Shown piece by piece: positions 33,564 to 42,851 of a stretch of 64,000 bases of DNA. The stretch covers positions 1-64,000 of the forward strand of contig NZ_JABFDG010000001.1 in the NCBI RefSeq assembly GCF_013403955.1. The letters run 5' to 3'. The number at the start of each line of letters is the position of its first letter. Position 1 is the first letter of the stretch. Both the position numbers and the translations under genes were made by a program. Source of the stretch: Winogradskyella vidalii. GTDB taxonomy: Bacteria; Bacteroidota; Bacteroidia; Flavobacteriales; Flavobacteriaceae. The notes below the pieces were generated by a model. The model was not told the DNA's origin. It searched no databases and saw nothing but the letters and a program-made list of their open reading frames with translations.

Positions 33564-33571
33564 CAAAATTA
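33564..33571 (-). promoter_or_regulatory. candidate -7 box for the lipocalin/OmpA unit
   Basis: The minus strand reads TAATTTTG, 26 bp before the lipocalin-like start codon. Confidence 0.42.
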
Positions 33572-33636
33572 CTTAAAGGCTAGGTGGGTGATTACTTGTA
33601 AAGAAAAAAATATTGATGCAATTGGTAAAACGAGGC

Positions 33637-35070
33637 TTAGAATTTCAAGAGCTTATATTCGCTTTCTTTGAGATTAAAGTATCCAAAGTAGAGTTCGTCA
33701 TTATAGTAGAAAACATCTTCTGCAGTAAGGTAGGGCTTGTCTTTTTTATAATCTGTTATCTTATCAAAACTATTTTTTTCGATGTCTCCTTTAACGTGTT
33801 TAAAATTTGAATCTAGTATGGTGTTGAAAAATGTAGACTTCGTAGTGGTGTAAGTCCTATAGCTATTATAGGTGTGATTGAAGGATATAAAACCATCTGA
33901 AGTCATTGTAGGTGAGCTAACAACAGGAGAAAATCCACTGGTATTAATTTCTTGGTAGCCTCCTAAAGTTATATAGAATAATTCATTGGCGTGCTGAACA
34001 TTAATACCAAGATTTCCTGCTGAAATTTTTCTCAAGTATTTAGACGTTTGTTCAAATTTTCGGGTATTTACAAAGGGTATTGCTGTGGTCCCTTCTTGAA
34101 TGATTTCTGAATTTTTAAAATTAATAGTCATGTCTCTATTCACATAAAAGTCGTTGATAAGGTTGCCCTCAAAGTCTTTAATTTCAAAAGCCATTTCATA
34201 TTTTGAACTCGCTATCTGATAGATGTTATTTTGAAAAATATAGGAGTTGAATTTCTTAAAATCTTCCTCTATTCTTGGTTTTGGATACGGGTATGTTTTC
34301 ACTTTTAAATCTAATTCGTCTAAATCTATAGTGTAAAAAATAGTAGCCTCTTTATTATTATCGAAAGTGAGATAGATGGTTTCCTTATTTTGATAGAGTT
34401 TATTGGCGTTAGATGCGCGCTCAATAGAACTCGGTATTCTAGGGTCAATCTTAGTAACATTAGGAGATTCATAGCCATTTAAAATAAAGGCTCCTATGGA
34501 AAATTTACTGCTAATCAGTGAGGTGTCTTCACTGATTTCTTCTAAAAGAAAAGTCTTAATATGATTAAATGTATTATTTGAGCTTAGTTGTCTTAAAGTT
34601 AATTTAGACTTATTGTCTCCGCTTATAACATATAATTCGTTGTTGTAGTTTACAGCATCTAAAAAGACTTCTTTTTTATTCAGGTCTAAATCTATTTCCG
34701 TGGTATGGCTTGTTTTAGAATTGAAGTCTAAATGTAGAATAGCAAATTTGTTATGATTATTGTTTGTAAAAAGCACTTTGTAGATATTGCCATTAATACT
34801 ATATCCAAGAACTTTGTTATACTTTGATTTAATATTTGAAGCTTCAAATTTATGAACTTCTTCAAAATCAGAATTAAACAGATAGGCTAAGATAGTTTTG
34901 CGCTCTATAATTACAAGCGCCAAGTCGTTTGTCTTTGCGTTAGTTAAAGTATAGGAGTCTTTATTGATGCGCCTTGATAAATCTTCGTTTTTAAAGGACA
35001 ATACAAGTTCTTGACTTTGTATGCTATAAGACAGCATAAAGACAAGAACAAGTATATATCTTTTTATCAT
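33637..35070 (-). CDS. secreted protein of unknown function
   Basis: 477 residues with a signal peptide (about 1-19, ending SIQSQ). The body is beta-rich with many Asn, Lys and Tyr residues and repeated strand-turn segments (NNELYVISGDNKSKLTLRQL; NKETIYLTFDNNKEATIFYT; ANELFYITLGGYQEIN), suggesting a propeller-like fold. No catalytic motif or T9SS domain is visible. The start ATG lies one base after the metG stop, so it is co-transcribed with and probably coupled to metG; that linkage need not mean a shared role. Function unknown. Confidence 0.75.
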   Translation of the reverse strand: MIKRYILVLVFMLSYSIQSQELVLSFKNEDLSRRINKDSYTLTNAKTNDLALVIIERKTILAYLFNSDFEEVHKFEASNIKSKYNKVLGYSINGNIYKVLFTNNNHNKFAILHLDFNSKTSHTTEIDLDLNKKEVFLDAVNYNNELYVISGDNKSKLTLRQLSSNNTFNHIKTFLLEEISEDTSLISSKFSIGAFILNGYESPNVTKIDPRIPSSIERASNANKLYQNKETIYLTFDNNKEATIFYTIDLDELDLKVKTYPYPKPRIEEDFKKFNSYIFQNNIYQIASSKYEMAFEIKDFEGNLINDFYVNRDMTINFKNSEIIQEGTTAIPFVNTRKFEQTSKYLRKISAGNLGINVQHANELFYITLGGYQEINTSGFSPVVSSPTMTSDGFISFNHTYNSYRTYTTTKSTFFNTILDSNFKHVKGDIEKNSFDKITDYKKDKPYLTAEDVFYYNDELYFGYFNLKESEYKLLKF

Positions 35071-35071
35071 T

Positions 35072-37156
35072 TTAGCTAATTTGAAGTCCGTTAATTACAC
35101 TGTCTTTACCTGTGCTGAGCGCAGTCGAAGTATCTGGATTTACAAACACCAAATTACCACCTTCGCCTTCAGTCATTAAAATCATCCCTTGACTTTCTAC
35201 ACCTCTTAATTTTCGTGGTGCTAGGTTGACTAAAACAGTCACGCGTTTTCCAATCACTTCTTCAGGCTTAAAGCTTTCTGCAATACCAGAAACAATAGTT
35301 CTGGTGTCTATACCTGTATCGACTTTTAAGACTAAAAGTTTTTTGGTTTTAGGCATTTTTTCTGCTTCGAGAATGGTACCAACGCGTAAATCTAATTTGG
35401 TGAAATCTTCAAAAGCAATTTCGTCTTTTTGAGGCTCAATGGCTTTATTTGCGGCTTCATTGGCTTTCTTACTCGCGATTAATTTCTCTAACTGTGCTTC
35501 AATTTGAGCATCTTCAATTTTAGAGAATAACAATTCACCTTTACCAATTTTGTGGTTGGCAGGTAGCAGTACCGCTTTAGAGCTGATATCATCCCAAGTG
35601 GATTCCGCATCAAGTGCGGAATGACAAAGGATTGATTTTAGTTTATTAGACGTAAACGGTAAAAACGGTTCAGATAACACGGCTAAAGCTGAAGCGATTT
35701 GTAAAGCTACAAACATCACCGTTTTGGTACGTGCTTCATCAGTTTTTACAGTTTTCCATGGTTCTTCGTCCGCTAAATATTTGTTTCCTAGTCGTGCTAA
35801 GTTCATTAATTCTTGGCTGGCCTCTCTAAAACGGTAGCGTTCAATAGAACTTGAAATAACAGCAGGATAAGCTTTTAAAGCTGCTAGAGTTTCTTCGTCA
35901 ATAGCACTATATTCTGAAGGTTCTGGAATAACACCATCATAATATTTATTAGTTAAAACCACCACACGATTGATAAAGTTTCCGAAAATAGCTACCAATT
36001 CGTTGTTGTTTCTGGCCTGAAAATCTTTCCAAGTAAAGTCGTTATCCTTAGTTTCTGGTGCATTTGCGGTTAAAGCATAACGCAAAACATCTTGTTGATT
36101 TGGGAAATCGATTAAATAATCTGGTAACCAAACGGCCCAGTTTTTAGAGGTCGATAATTTCTGGCCTTCTAAATTTAAAAACTCGTTTGCTGGTACATTT
36201 TCTGGTAAAATATAAGAGCCTTCAGCCTTTAGCATCGTTGGAAAAATAATACAGTGAAATACAATATTGTCTTTTCCTATAAAGTGAACCAGTTTGGTGT
36301 CGTCGTTTTTCCAGTAATCTTCCCAGTTTTTACCTTCGCGTGCGGCCCACTCTTTGGTAGAAGAAATATAACCGATTGGTGCATCAAACCAAACGTAAAG
36401 CACTTTGCCTTCGCCACCTTTTACAGGTACCGGAATTCCCCAATCTAAATCTCTGGTTACCGCCCGTGGACGTAAACCATCATCTATCCAGGATTTTACC
36501 TGACCGTAAACATTAGGCTTCCAGTCTTTTTTATGGCCTTTTAAAATCCATTCACGTAAAAATTCTTCGTGTTTGTTTAAAGGTAAAAACCAGTGTTTGG
36601 TTTCTTTTAGAGTAGGAACATTTCCTGTTATTGCCGATTTCGGATTAATTAAATCCGTGGCATTTAAACTCGATCCACAGCTTTCACATTGATCGCCATA
36701 AGCTTCTTCATTACCACATTTAGGGCAAGTTCCGGTTACAAAACGGTCTGCTAAAAACTGATTCGCTTCAGCATCGTATAATTGTTCGGTAACTTCCTCT
36801 ACAAATTCGTTTTTGTCGTATAGGGTTTTAAAAAATTCTTGAGCGGTATCGTGATGAACTTTCGCAGTGGTACGCGAGTAATTGTCTAGTGAAATTCCAA
36901 ATTCTTCAAAAGACTGTTTGATGTTGGCGTGGTATTTATCTACAATATCTTGTGGTGTTACGCCTTCTTTTTTAGCCTTTATTGTAATCGGTACACCATG
37001 CTCATCACTTCCACAAATAAAAGCGACATCGTTTCCTGTAAGTCTTAAATAACGTGCGTAAATATCTGCAGGGACATAAACGCCTGCTAAATGTCCGATA
37101 TGAATTGGGCCATTTGTATAAGGTAAAGCTGCGGTTATGGTATATCTTTTTGGCAT
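35072..37156 (-). CDS. metG: methionyl-tRNA synthetase with two repeat-derived insertions
   Basis: 694 residues from ATG 37156. The open frame continues to 37411, but that extension has no conserved residues, and a TACTTTTG promoter box lies inside it at 37178-37185. Domains: HIGH motif in [16 protein letters not shown], zinc knuckle [23 protein letters not shown]-type loop [10 protein letters not shown], an anticodon-binding helical domain, and a C-terminal tRNA-binding domain ([20 protein letters not shown]). It charges tRNA-Met. Two segments look foreign: [10 protein letters not shown] (about 35600-35629), encoded by a perfect palindrome, and DTSTALSTG near the C-terminus (about 35105-35135). 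Both are in frame and probably in surface loops, so the enzyme should remain active. Confidence 0.95.
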   Translation of the reverse strand: MPKRYTITAALPYTNGPIHIGHLAGVYVPADIYARYLRLTGNDVAFICGSDEHGVPITIKAKKEGVTPQDIVDKYHANIKQSFEEFGISLDNYSRTTAKVHHDTAQEFFKTLYDKNEFVEEVTEQLYDAEANQFLADRFVTGTCPKCGNEEAYGDQCESCGSSLNATDLINPKSAITGNVPTLKETKHWFLPLNKHEEFLREWILKGHKKDWKPNVYGQVKSWIDDGLRPRAVTRDLDWGIPVPVKGGEGKVLYVWFDAPIGYISSTKEWAAREGKNWEDYWKNDDTKLVHFIGKDNIVFHCIIFPTMLKAEGSYILPENVPANEFLNLEGQKLSTSKNWAVWLPDYLIDFPNQQDVLRYALTANAPETKDNDFTWKDFQARNNNELVAIFGNFINRVVVLTNKYYDGVIPEPSEYSAIDEETLAALKAYPAVISSSIERYRFREASQELMNLARLGNKYLADEEPWKTVKTDEARTKTVMFVALQIASALAVLSEPFLPFTSNKLKSILCHSALDAESTWDDISSKAVLLPANHKIGKGELLFSKIEDAQIEAQLEKLIASKKANEAANKAIEPQKDEIAFEDFTKLDLRVGTILEAEKMPKTKKLLVLKVDTGIDTRTIVSGIAESFKPEEVIGKRVTVLVNLAPRKLRGVESQGMILMTEGEGGNLVFVNPDTSTALSTGKDSVINGLQIS
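35105..35135. repeat. repeat-like segment inside the 3' end of metG
   Basis: The plus strand reads cctgtgctgagcgcagtcga, with the ctg-agcg-cag core. It is translated in metG as STALSTG just before the final NGLQIS. It resembles dispersed palindromic elements and appears to lengthen the C-terminal loop. Confidence 0.45.
35600..35629. repeat. palindromic repeat inserted in metG
   Basis: attccgca (35602-35609), loop tcaag, tgcggaat (35615-35622), then gacaaa. The perfect 8-bp arms and the ggaatgaca tail match the style of palindromes in nearby spacers (40416-40435; 56561-56592). In frame it encodes CHSALDAES. Confidence 0.65.
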
Positions 37157-37177
37157 AGTACTACTTTTAGTAAGTTG

Positions 37178-37185
37178 CAAAAGTA
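37178..37185 (-). promoter_or_regulatory. candidate -7 box for metG
   Basis: The minus strand reads TACTTTTG, 22 bp before ATG 37156. Its position rules against the longer reading frame start. Confidence 0.48.
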
Positions 37186-37250
37186 AACATTTTGTAGTGT
37201 GAATTATAATGAAAAGTGCAAACGATTCATCGAAAAAATAATGTAAATGT

Positions 37251-37280
37251 TTTGTTAAAATCTTAAATAGACTACATTTA
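37251..37280 (+). promoter_or_regulatory. candidate promoter of the 37305 lipoprotein gene
   Basis: TTTG (37251-37254) and TACATTTA (37273-37280) are separated by 18 bases, close to the Bacteroidota -33/-7 pattern. The start codon is 25 bp further. Confidence 0.45.
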
Positions 37281-37304
37281 GTGCCTAACATAAAAATAAT
37301 AAAA

Positions 37305-37910
37305 ATGAAAAATTTAAAATTACTTGTATTATTAGTATCAATTAGCTTAGTTTCATTCTCTTGTGATAGTGATGATGACAGTGGTAATGGTGGGAGTTCT
37401 GCTGACAGCAAATTAATTTTTGGAGATACGGAATACCAATTAAAAGCAGGAACAATAGAAAATTACGGAGATTATTATGTTGATGGGGTTTTTAATTTTG
37501 ATATCGCTTTATTAAGTTCTGAAATTTCAATAGTAGATGGATACACAGAACCAACAGATGCTGTTTATTCAGGTGTTTATTTTGAGTTGTTTACTTTAAG
37601 TGAAGATGATATTGCTGAAGGTGTATATACGTTTGGAGGTACTGGTGGTGAAGGAACCTTTAATGATGCAGAAGTATTCATCGATTATAGTTTGGATGGT
37701 GAATCTGATTATTACTCTGTAGACTCAGGAACTTTTACAGTTTTAGATGATGGTACAACCTACGAGTTAGAATTTGAAGGAACGGTTTCTGATGGTACTG
37801 CTTTTTCAGGATATTACAAAGGATCTCTAGAAGCAATGGATTATTCGTCTGAATTAGATCGTTCAGCGACACCTAGTTTAAGAAAAACGAGAACATTATT
37901 TAATAAATAA
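37305..37910 (+). CDS. acidic lipoprotein of unknown function
   Basis: 201 residues from ATG 37305; an upstream GTG at 37281 would put eight residues before the signal. The lipobox is VSFSCDSDD with Cys near 20, followed by an Asp/Ser/Gly linker. The mature part is strongly acidic and beta-rich ([58 protein letters not shown]), then a basic tail [11 protein letters not shown]. Flavobacterial lipoproteins with Asp-rich residues after the Cys are often surface-exposed. I do not recognise the family. Confidence 0.78.
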   Translation: MKNLKLLVLLVSISLVSFSCDSDDDSGNGGSSADSKLIFGDTEYQLKAGTIENYGDYYVDGVFNFDIALLSSEISIVDGYTEPTDAVYSGVYFELFTLSEDDIAEGVYTFGGTGGEGTFNDAEVFIDYSLDGESDYYSVDSGTFTVLDDGTTYELEFEGTVSDGTAFSGYYKGSLEAMDYSSELDRSATPSLRKTRTLFNK

Positions 37911-37929
37911 TATTTTATAATTTATTCAT

Positions 37930-37967
37930 AAAAAAAAGAGATGGTCAATTGGCCATCTCTTTTTTTT
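37930..37967 (+). terminator. strong terminator after the lipoprotein gene
   Basis: A long stem (aagagatggtc with ggccatctctt around centre aatt, 37936-37961) flanked by A-run and T-run. It could act on both strands. Confidence 0.88.
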
Positions 37968-38076
37968 GTGAATAAATTTAGTGTTGTAAAATGTTTGAGT
38001 ACTTTTTAGAAGTGTTATTCGTTAGTTTAATTGTTAAGCTTCAATTTTTACTTTTTATATTTACAAAAATTCTTAT

Positions 38077-39090
38077 ATGACCTTGAAAAAGCACGCTCTA
38101 TATCTAATTCTAACGCTCATTATGATTGTAAATACAGGCATTAAGGCTCAAAACAACACGGATAATTCATCAAACTTAATACAGCCTCCATATTTAAAAG
38201 CTGGTGATACGGTTGCCATTGTAGCACCTTCAGGAATTTTAAAAAGTAGAGAAGGAGAAGTCCAGCAAGCTGTAGCACTTATAAAAGATTGGGGTTTGCA
38301 TGCGATTGTAGGTAAAAATGTTTTTAACCAAGGGAATCATTTTGCAGGAACGGATGACGAGCGTTGTGAAGACTTACAAAATGCTATGGACGACCCAAGT
38401 ATTAGTGCTATTTGGTGTGCAAGAGGGGGATACGGAACCGTTAGGATTTTAGATAAATTGAATTATACCAAATTTAAGAAAAAACCAAAATGGATTATTG
38501 GTTATAGTGATATTACAGCCTTACATAATCAGGTTCATAATGAAGGGTTTCAGTCCTTGCACGCCTTAATGTGTGTGAGTTTAACTAAGAATTTAGACGA
38601 TATAGAAGAGACCGTTTCAACGTTTAAATCGGCTATTTTTGGGCAGCCAAAAGACTATGCGTTAAAAGGGTCTAATTATAATAGAATAGGAGAAACGTCT
38701 GGCGAATTGGTAGGTGGAAACCTCACCATATTGCATACTATGTTAGGCTCTAAGGAAAGTATTGATACTGCCGGAAAAATTCTTTTTATTGAAGAGATTG
38801 GCGAATATAAATATCATATAGACCGTATGTTACAAAGTATGAAGCGTGCCGGATATTTTGATAATTTAAATGGTCTTGTGGTTGGTGATATGTCTAGAAT
38901 TCGAAAAAACACGACTCCTTGGGGAACTTCGATTGAGCAGTTAATTTTGGATGCTTTAGAGGATTACGACTTCCCTATAGCGTTTAATGTGCCAGCAGGA
39001 CATGAAAAAGATAACAGAGCCTTGGTATTAGGACGAACTGTGGATTTGAAGGTTGGTAAAGGCACAGCGACTTTAAAGTTTTCAGAATAA
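38077..39090 (+). CDS. LD-carboxypeptidase (peptidase S66)
   Basis: 337 residues with an N-terminal hydrophobic signal segment (about 1-25, ending IKAQ). The S66 family motifs are present: YLKAGDTVAIVAPSG near the start, IWCARGGYGTVRILD, GYSDITALHNQVH with the nucleophile Ser, FIEEIGEYKYHIDRML with the catalytic Glu, and FNVPAGHEKDNRAL with the catalytic His. These enzymes trim the terminal D-Ala from tetrapeptides during peptidoglycan recycling; related MccF proteins cleave microcin C. The signal peptide suggests a periplasmic location. It is monocistronic. Confidence 0.92.
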   Translation: MTLKKHALYLILTLIMIVNTGIKAQNNTDNSSNLIQPPYLKAGDTVAIVAPSGILKSREGEVQQAVALIKDWGLHAIVGKNVFNQGNHFAGTDDERCEDLQNAMDDPSISAIWCARGGYGTVRILDKLNYTKFKKKPKWIIGYSDITALHNQVHNEGFQSLHALMCVSLTKNLDDIEETVSTFKSAIFGQPKDYALKGSNYNRIGETSGELVGGNLTILHTMLGSKESIDTAGKILFIEEIGEYKYHIDRMLQSMKRAGYFDNLNGLVVGDMSRIRKNTTPWGTSIEQLILDALEDYDFPIAFNVPAGHEKDNRALVLGRTVDLKVGKGTATLKFSE

Positions 39091-39435
39091 TTTTTTCTGT
39101 AGCTTAAAAAATATAGTGGCACTAATAAAGTAAAGGACGACATCCATAACATCACTAGTGTAACGTGTATTTAGTTGTGGCATTAACCATTCAAAATATA
39201 ATGAAAAATAGACGGTCAGTGCTAAAACGACAATGAGAGGTACATATAATGTTTCGTCTTTTTTAATAATTCTAAGCACTGCTAAGCATAAGCTCAAAAC
39301 GATGGGCATGCACAAAAAATCATTGACATAAAAATTAATCCAATCCGGAAGAGATACATCTAAACGTTGACCTAGGTAGATTGCAGCAGCCAACAATACA
39401 CTACAAAGGAAAATAGGATGTTTTAAAATCGTCAT
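39082..39435 (-). CDS. small multi-spanning membrane protein
   Basis: 117 residues from ATG 39435, with about four hydrophobic helices (PIFLCSVLLAAAIYLGQ; FLCMPIVLSLCLAVLRII; LYVPLIVVLALTVYFSL; VMDVVLYFISATIFFKL). The start overlaps the preceding gene's stop in an ATGA arrangement, showing coupled translation with the zinc-ribbon membrane protein. Its 3' end overlaps the LD-carboxypeptidase 3' end by 9 bp. Family unknown; probably an inner-membrane protein. Confidence 0.72.
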   Translation of the reverse strand: MTILKHPIFLCSVLLAAAIYLGQRLDVSLPDWINFYVNDFLCMPIVLSLCLAVLRIIKKDETLYVPLIVVLALTVYFSLYFEWLMPQLNTRYTSDVMDVVLYFISATIFFKLQKKLF

Positions 39436-39734
39436 GCTGCAATTGCTGAAAACACCCAAGCAATAAACATACCTATGGCAATAAATCCCATCCAAATAGA
39501 GTGAAAGACTCTAACAAAAACACGAACGATTAAATAGCGATGGTCTTTGTATTTGTTATAAAACGAAGGTGACGCTTCTTTTTGAATACGTTCGCGCTCA
39601 CGACGTTCTTTTTCGGCTTTTTTATTGGCGAGTTCTCGTCTTTTCTTATAAGACAAAAGCGTATTGCAATTGGTACAATACTCTTTGTTTGTGTTATAGA
39701 GACCACAATTTGGACATTTAATATGACTAGCCAT
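39432..39734 (-). CDS. zinc-ribbon membrane protein
   Basis: 100 residues. The N-terminal zinc ribbon is KCPNCGLYNTNKEYCTNC (two Cys-x-x-Cys pairs), then a strongly charged coiled segment (ELANKKAEKERRERERIQKE) and one or two C-terminal transmembrane helices (WMGFIAIGMFIAWVFSAIAA). The topology suggests the ribbon is cytoplasmic. It is coupled (ATGA overlap) to the following small membrane protein, so the two probably act together. Function unknown. Confidence 0.75.
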   Translation of the reverse strand: MASHIKCPNCGLYNTNKEYCTNCNTLLSYKKRRELANKKAEKERRERERIQKEASPSFYNKYKDHRYLIVRVFVRVFHSIWMGFIAIGMFIAWVFSAIAA

Positions 39735-39933
39735 TTCGCATGATTAACTGAATAACAAAGATAGGGTTTATTGCAGGATTTTATGTGCTTAAAACCACGA
39801 TGCTTTAACTCAGATTGTTCACTATTAATTAAATACCTAACAATTTTGTATCTTGATGCTAGCTGTTAAAGACCATCAAATTTAACCTTGTTACTTTTCT
39901 TGATAGTTATTAGCATTGATAGAAGCTTAGTAT

Positions 39934-40293
39934 ATGGCACAACACAACGAACTTGGAGAATTAGGAGAGCAACTCGCTGCGGATTATTTAATGCAGAAAG
40001 GTTATGAAATTCTAGAACGCAATTACGTATTTCAAAAAGCCGAAATAGATATTATAGCTAAACACAATAATCAAATGATTTGTGTCGAAGTAAAAACTCG
40101 AAATTCTGACTTTTTTGGTGACCCACAAGAATTTGTAACCCCTGGTAAAATTAAACTGCTTGTAAAGGCGATGGATGCTTTTATTCTTGAAAATGATATT
40201 GATTTAGAAACCCGTTTTGATATCGTTGCGGTTTTGAAAAATAAGACCACAGAGCAAATTACACATTATGAGGATGCTTTTTATTATTTCTAA
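39934..40293 (+). CDS. yraN: YraN/UPF0102-family predicted endonuclease
   Basis: 119 residues, the usual size. The restriction-endonuclease-like core is clear: GELGEQLAADYLMQKGYEIL, EIDIIAKHNNQMICVEVKTR (Asp and Glu-x-Lys catalytic pattern), and RFDIVAV near the end. The family is widespread and is thought to be a Holliday-junction-type nuclease fold; its cellular role is unclear. Cytoplasmic. It is alone on its strand and followed by two palindromic repeats. Confidence 0.9.
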   Translation: MAQHNELGELGEQLAADYLMQKGYEILERNYVFQKAEIDIIAKHNNQMICVEVKTRNSDFFGDPQEFVTPGKIKLLVKAMDAFILENDIDLETRFDIVAVLKNKTTEQITHYEDAFYYF

Positions 40294-40436
40294 ATTCCCG
40301 TGAAAACGGGAATCCTATGAATAACTACGGAATTTTCATGGTATATACTAATGCTTTCAAAAAGTTTGGGACAGATTATGTCTAAACTTTAATGATCTAG
40401 GTTTTTCTTTATGAGATTCCTGCGTTCGCAGGAATG
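40294..40436. repeat. spacer with two palindromic repeats
   Basis: attcccgt-gaaa-acgggaat (40294-40313; 8-bp arms) and attcctgcg-tt-cgcaggaat (40416-40435; 9-bp arms). The second ends at the nadD stop. They share the form ATTCC...GGAAT with the copy inside metG. The rest of the spacer has no gene. Confidence 0.75.
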
Positions 40437-41015
40437 TTACCTATAAAACCCCATCTCATCAATGAGTTCCCAGACATGTTCTGGTATCATGGGTCTTACA
40501 TTTTTTCTAGCCTTAATTTCATCGCGTATAAACGTAGAGGAAAGTTCCATAATAGGTGCTTCTACTTTAGTGATTTTAGGATGCTTCTCAAATTGTGCGT
40601 CCACTTTTCCCTTAGATAATCTTGGGTAGACATAGATGTCGTGATTTTCTAGGATAAGCGCACTGTTTTTCCATTTGTGAAAACTTTTCAAATTGTCTTC
40701 ACCCATAATTAGGGAAAACTCATGTGTTGGATGTTTTTCAATAAGATAAGTTAAGGTGTCTATCGTATAGTTAGGTTGTTTTAAACCAAATTCAATATCA
40801 CTTGGTCGTAACTTATCATAATCCTTTGTTGCTAAATGCACCATGTCTAGACGATGGTAATTGTCTAGCAAACTACTTTTCTTTTTAAAAGGGCTCAACG
40901 GGGTCACTACAAACCAGATTTGGTCTAAATCGCTATGTTCTGCTAAATGATTAGCAATAGTTAAATGCCCCACGTGAATGGGATTAAATGTGCCGAAATA
41001 AAGACCGATTTTCAT
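40437..41015 (-). CDS. nadD: nicotinate-nucleotide adenylyltransferase
   Basis: 192 residues. The nucleotidyltransferase signature YFGTFNPIHVGHLTIA (G-x-F-x-P-x-H-x-G-H) is at the N-terminus, and the C-terminal SSTFIRDEIKARKNVR is the ISSTxIR motif that holds the triphosphate. The enzyme adenylates nicotinate mononucleotide in NAD synthesis. Length is normal. It follows the hydroxyacid dehydrogenase gene on the same strand, about 70 bp away. Confidence 0.93.
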   Translation of the reverse strand: MKIGLYFGTFNPIHVGHLTIANHLAEHSDLDQIWFVVTPLSPFKKKSSLLDNYHRLDMVHLATKDYDKLRPSDIEFGLKQPNYTIDTLTYLIEKHPTHEFSLIMGEDNLKSFHKWKNSALILENHDIYVYPRLSKGKVDAQFEKHPKITKVEAPIMELSSTFIRDEIKARKNVRPMIPEHVWELIDEMGFYR

Positions 41016-41086
41016 AATTTGTTATCTAAAATAGCTTTTTTGAAGTGTTTTCGTAATGCTGTTAGGCGTTTGTATTAGAAAGGGGG

Positions 41087-42049
41087 CTAATTTACAACAT
41101 TAATAGGGTTGCCTTCTAAATACGACTTTAAATTTTTAACGGTTGTTTGCATCATTCTATGTCTTGAAGCTTTTGGCGCCCAAGCGATATGTGGTGTAAT
41201 AATGCAGTTTTTAGCACCTAACAATGGGTTGTCGGCCTCTATAGGTTCTGTTGAAACAACATCTACAGCGGCACCTGCAACTTTTTCTGAATTTAGTGCC
41301 GATTTTAAATCTTCTTCAATAATTAATCCGCCTCGTGCCGTGTTGATGAGCATAACGCCATCTTTCATTTTAGCGATGTTAGCTTTATTGATAATGCCTT
41401 TTGTGCTTTCGGTTTGCGGACAGTGTAAACTGATAATATCTGAAGATTCAAACAACGCATCTAAGTCAACATATTGGCAAGTTTCAGATTCTAAATCTGG
41501 ATTTTTACTCCGGTTGTAGGCCAAAATATTTAAACCAAAAGCTTGGGCCATTTGAGCTGTGGCTTGTCCTATTTTTCCAAAACCAATAATGCCTAGGGTT
41601 TTTCCGTCTAGTTCTATAAGTGGACTGTTCCAAAAGCAAAAATCTGGTGCTGCGGTCCACTCCCCATCTTTTACGGCATCGGAATGTGCACCTACATGAT
41701 GACAAAGCTCAAGCAATAAAGCCATCGTGAATTGGGCAACAGCTTGTGTACCATAGGTGGGTACATTAGCAACTGTTATTCCTATTGATTTAGCAGCTTC
41801 AAGGTCAATATTATTAAAGCCTGTTGCCAAAACGCCAACATATTTTAAATGCGGCGCTTGATTTAAAACGGATTTTGATAAAGGGGTTTTATTAGTAAAA
41901 ACAATTTCTGCATCACTGATGTTCTTCAGAATTTCCTTTGAATCAAATTCCGTACGGTCATAAACTTTTAAATCGCCAAATTGACGGATGTCATCCCAAC
42001 TTAGGTCACCTGGGTTTAAAGTGTACCCATCTAATACCACAATTTTCAT
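41087..42049 (-). CDS. D-2-hydroxyacid dehydrogenase
   Basis: 320 residues from ATG 42049 (MKIVVLDGYTLNPGD); the frame extends to 42118 but those 23 residues are hydrophobic and not part of the fold. NAD-binding loop: LGIIGFGKIGQATAQ. Catalytic set: Arg in INTARGGLI, Glu in DVVSTEPI and His in ITPHIAWAP. It belongs to the glycerate/hydroxypyruvate reductase group and would interconvert a 2-oxoacid and D-2-hydroxyacid. The substrate is not certain. It lies between gmk and nadD on one strand. Confidence 0.88.
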   Translation of the reverse strand: MKIVVLDGYTLNPGDLSWDDIRQFGDLKVYDRTEFDSKEILKNISDAEIVFTNKTPLSKSVLNQAPHLKYVGVLATGFNNIDLEAAKSIGITVANVPTYGTQAVAQFTMALLLELCHHVGAHSDAVKDGEWTAAPDFCFWNSPLIELDGKTLGIIGFGKIGQATAQMAQAFGLNILAYNRSKNPDLESETCQYVDLDALFESSDIISLHCPQTESTKGIINKANIAKMKDGVMLINTARGGLIIEEDLKSALNSEKVAGAAVDVVSTEPIEADNPLLGAKNCIITPHIAWAPKASRHRMMQTTVKNLKSYLEGNPINVVN

Positions 42050-42209
42050 GTCGTCATCTTTAAAGTTATAGGTAAATTTAAAAATAAAAATTAGGGGAAC
42101 AATGCTCAGATTAACCAATTAATGAGGTAGTAGTTGAGCATAACGAATCTGTTACGACTTTGTCCATGTAGAACAATAATCGTAATATATTTTAAAATAG
42201 GAAAAAGCG

Positions 42210-42800
42210 TTATTCGTTTATGAAGTTAGATACCAGTTTATAAGCATTTTCTAAGGCTTTGTCTAAGTCAGAATTAACCACGATCTCATCAAAAAGTGGT
42301 GCTGTTGCTAATTCTGCAGGTGCTTTAGAAACACGCATACTTATTTTGTCTTCACTTTCTTCGCCGCGTTCTTTTAAGCGTCTTACCAACTCATTTAAAT
42401 CGGGTGGTTTTACAAAAATAGCTAAGGTTTGTTCTGGGAATTTTCGTTTAATACGTAAACCGCCAGACACATCAATATCAAAAATAACATGTTTACCTTT
42501 AGCCCAAATGCGTTCAATTTCTGTTTTTAAAGTGCCGTAAAAATTATCTCTATAAACCTCTTCCCATTCTAAAAACTCATCGTTTTTAATTCGGTTTTTA
42601 AATTCTTGAAGCGATAAATAATAATAGTCTTTTCCGTTGATTTCATTGCCGCGTTTATCACGCGATGTAGCCGAAATTGAAAATTCTAAATTGAGTTCTT
42701 GCTGTTTTAATAAATGACGAACTATAGTTGTTTTTCCGGAACCTGATGGTGCTGAAAATACGATGAGTTTACCTTGGACTTCGTTTTTGATTTCTGACAC
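42210..42800 (-). CDS. gmk: guanylate kinase
   Basis: 196 residues. P-loop APSGSGKTTIVRHLL, then SATSRDKRGNEINGKDYYYL (GMP-binding region), EWEEVYRDNFYGTLK, and DIDVSGGLRIKRKFP. Typical GMP-to-GDP kinase. Cytoplasmic. It lies 51 bp downstream of yicC and upstream of the dehydrogenase and nadD, a gene group (yicC-gmk-nadD) commonly kept together in Bacteroidota. Secure. Confidence 0.95.
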   Translation of the reverse strand: MSEIKNEVQGKLIVFSAPSGSGKTTIVRHLLKQQELNLEFSISATSRDKRGNEINGKDYYYLSLQEFKNRIKNDEFLEWEEVYRDNFYGTLKTEIERIWAKGKHVIFDIDVSGGLRIKRKFPEQTLAIFVKPPDLNELVRRLKERGEESEDKISMRVSKAPAELATAPLFDEIVVNSDLDKALENAYKLVSNFINE

Positions 42801-42851
42801 TTTTGAATTATTTTTTTTTACTGAAAACTGTGATTGAGACGGTTGACTAAT

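Noticed and set aside
37157..37411. N-terminal extension of the methionyl-tRNA synthetase frame
   Set aside because: The 85 extra residues lack conserved motifs, the TACTTTTG promoter box lies within them, and [16 protein letters not shown] is the normal protein start.
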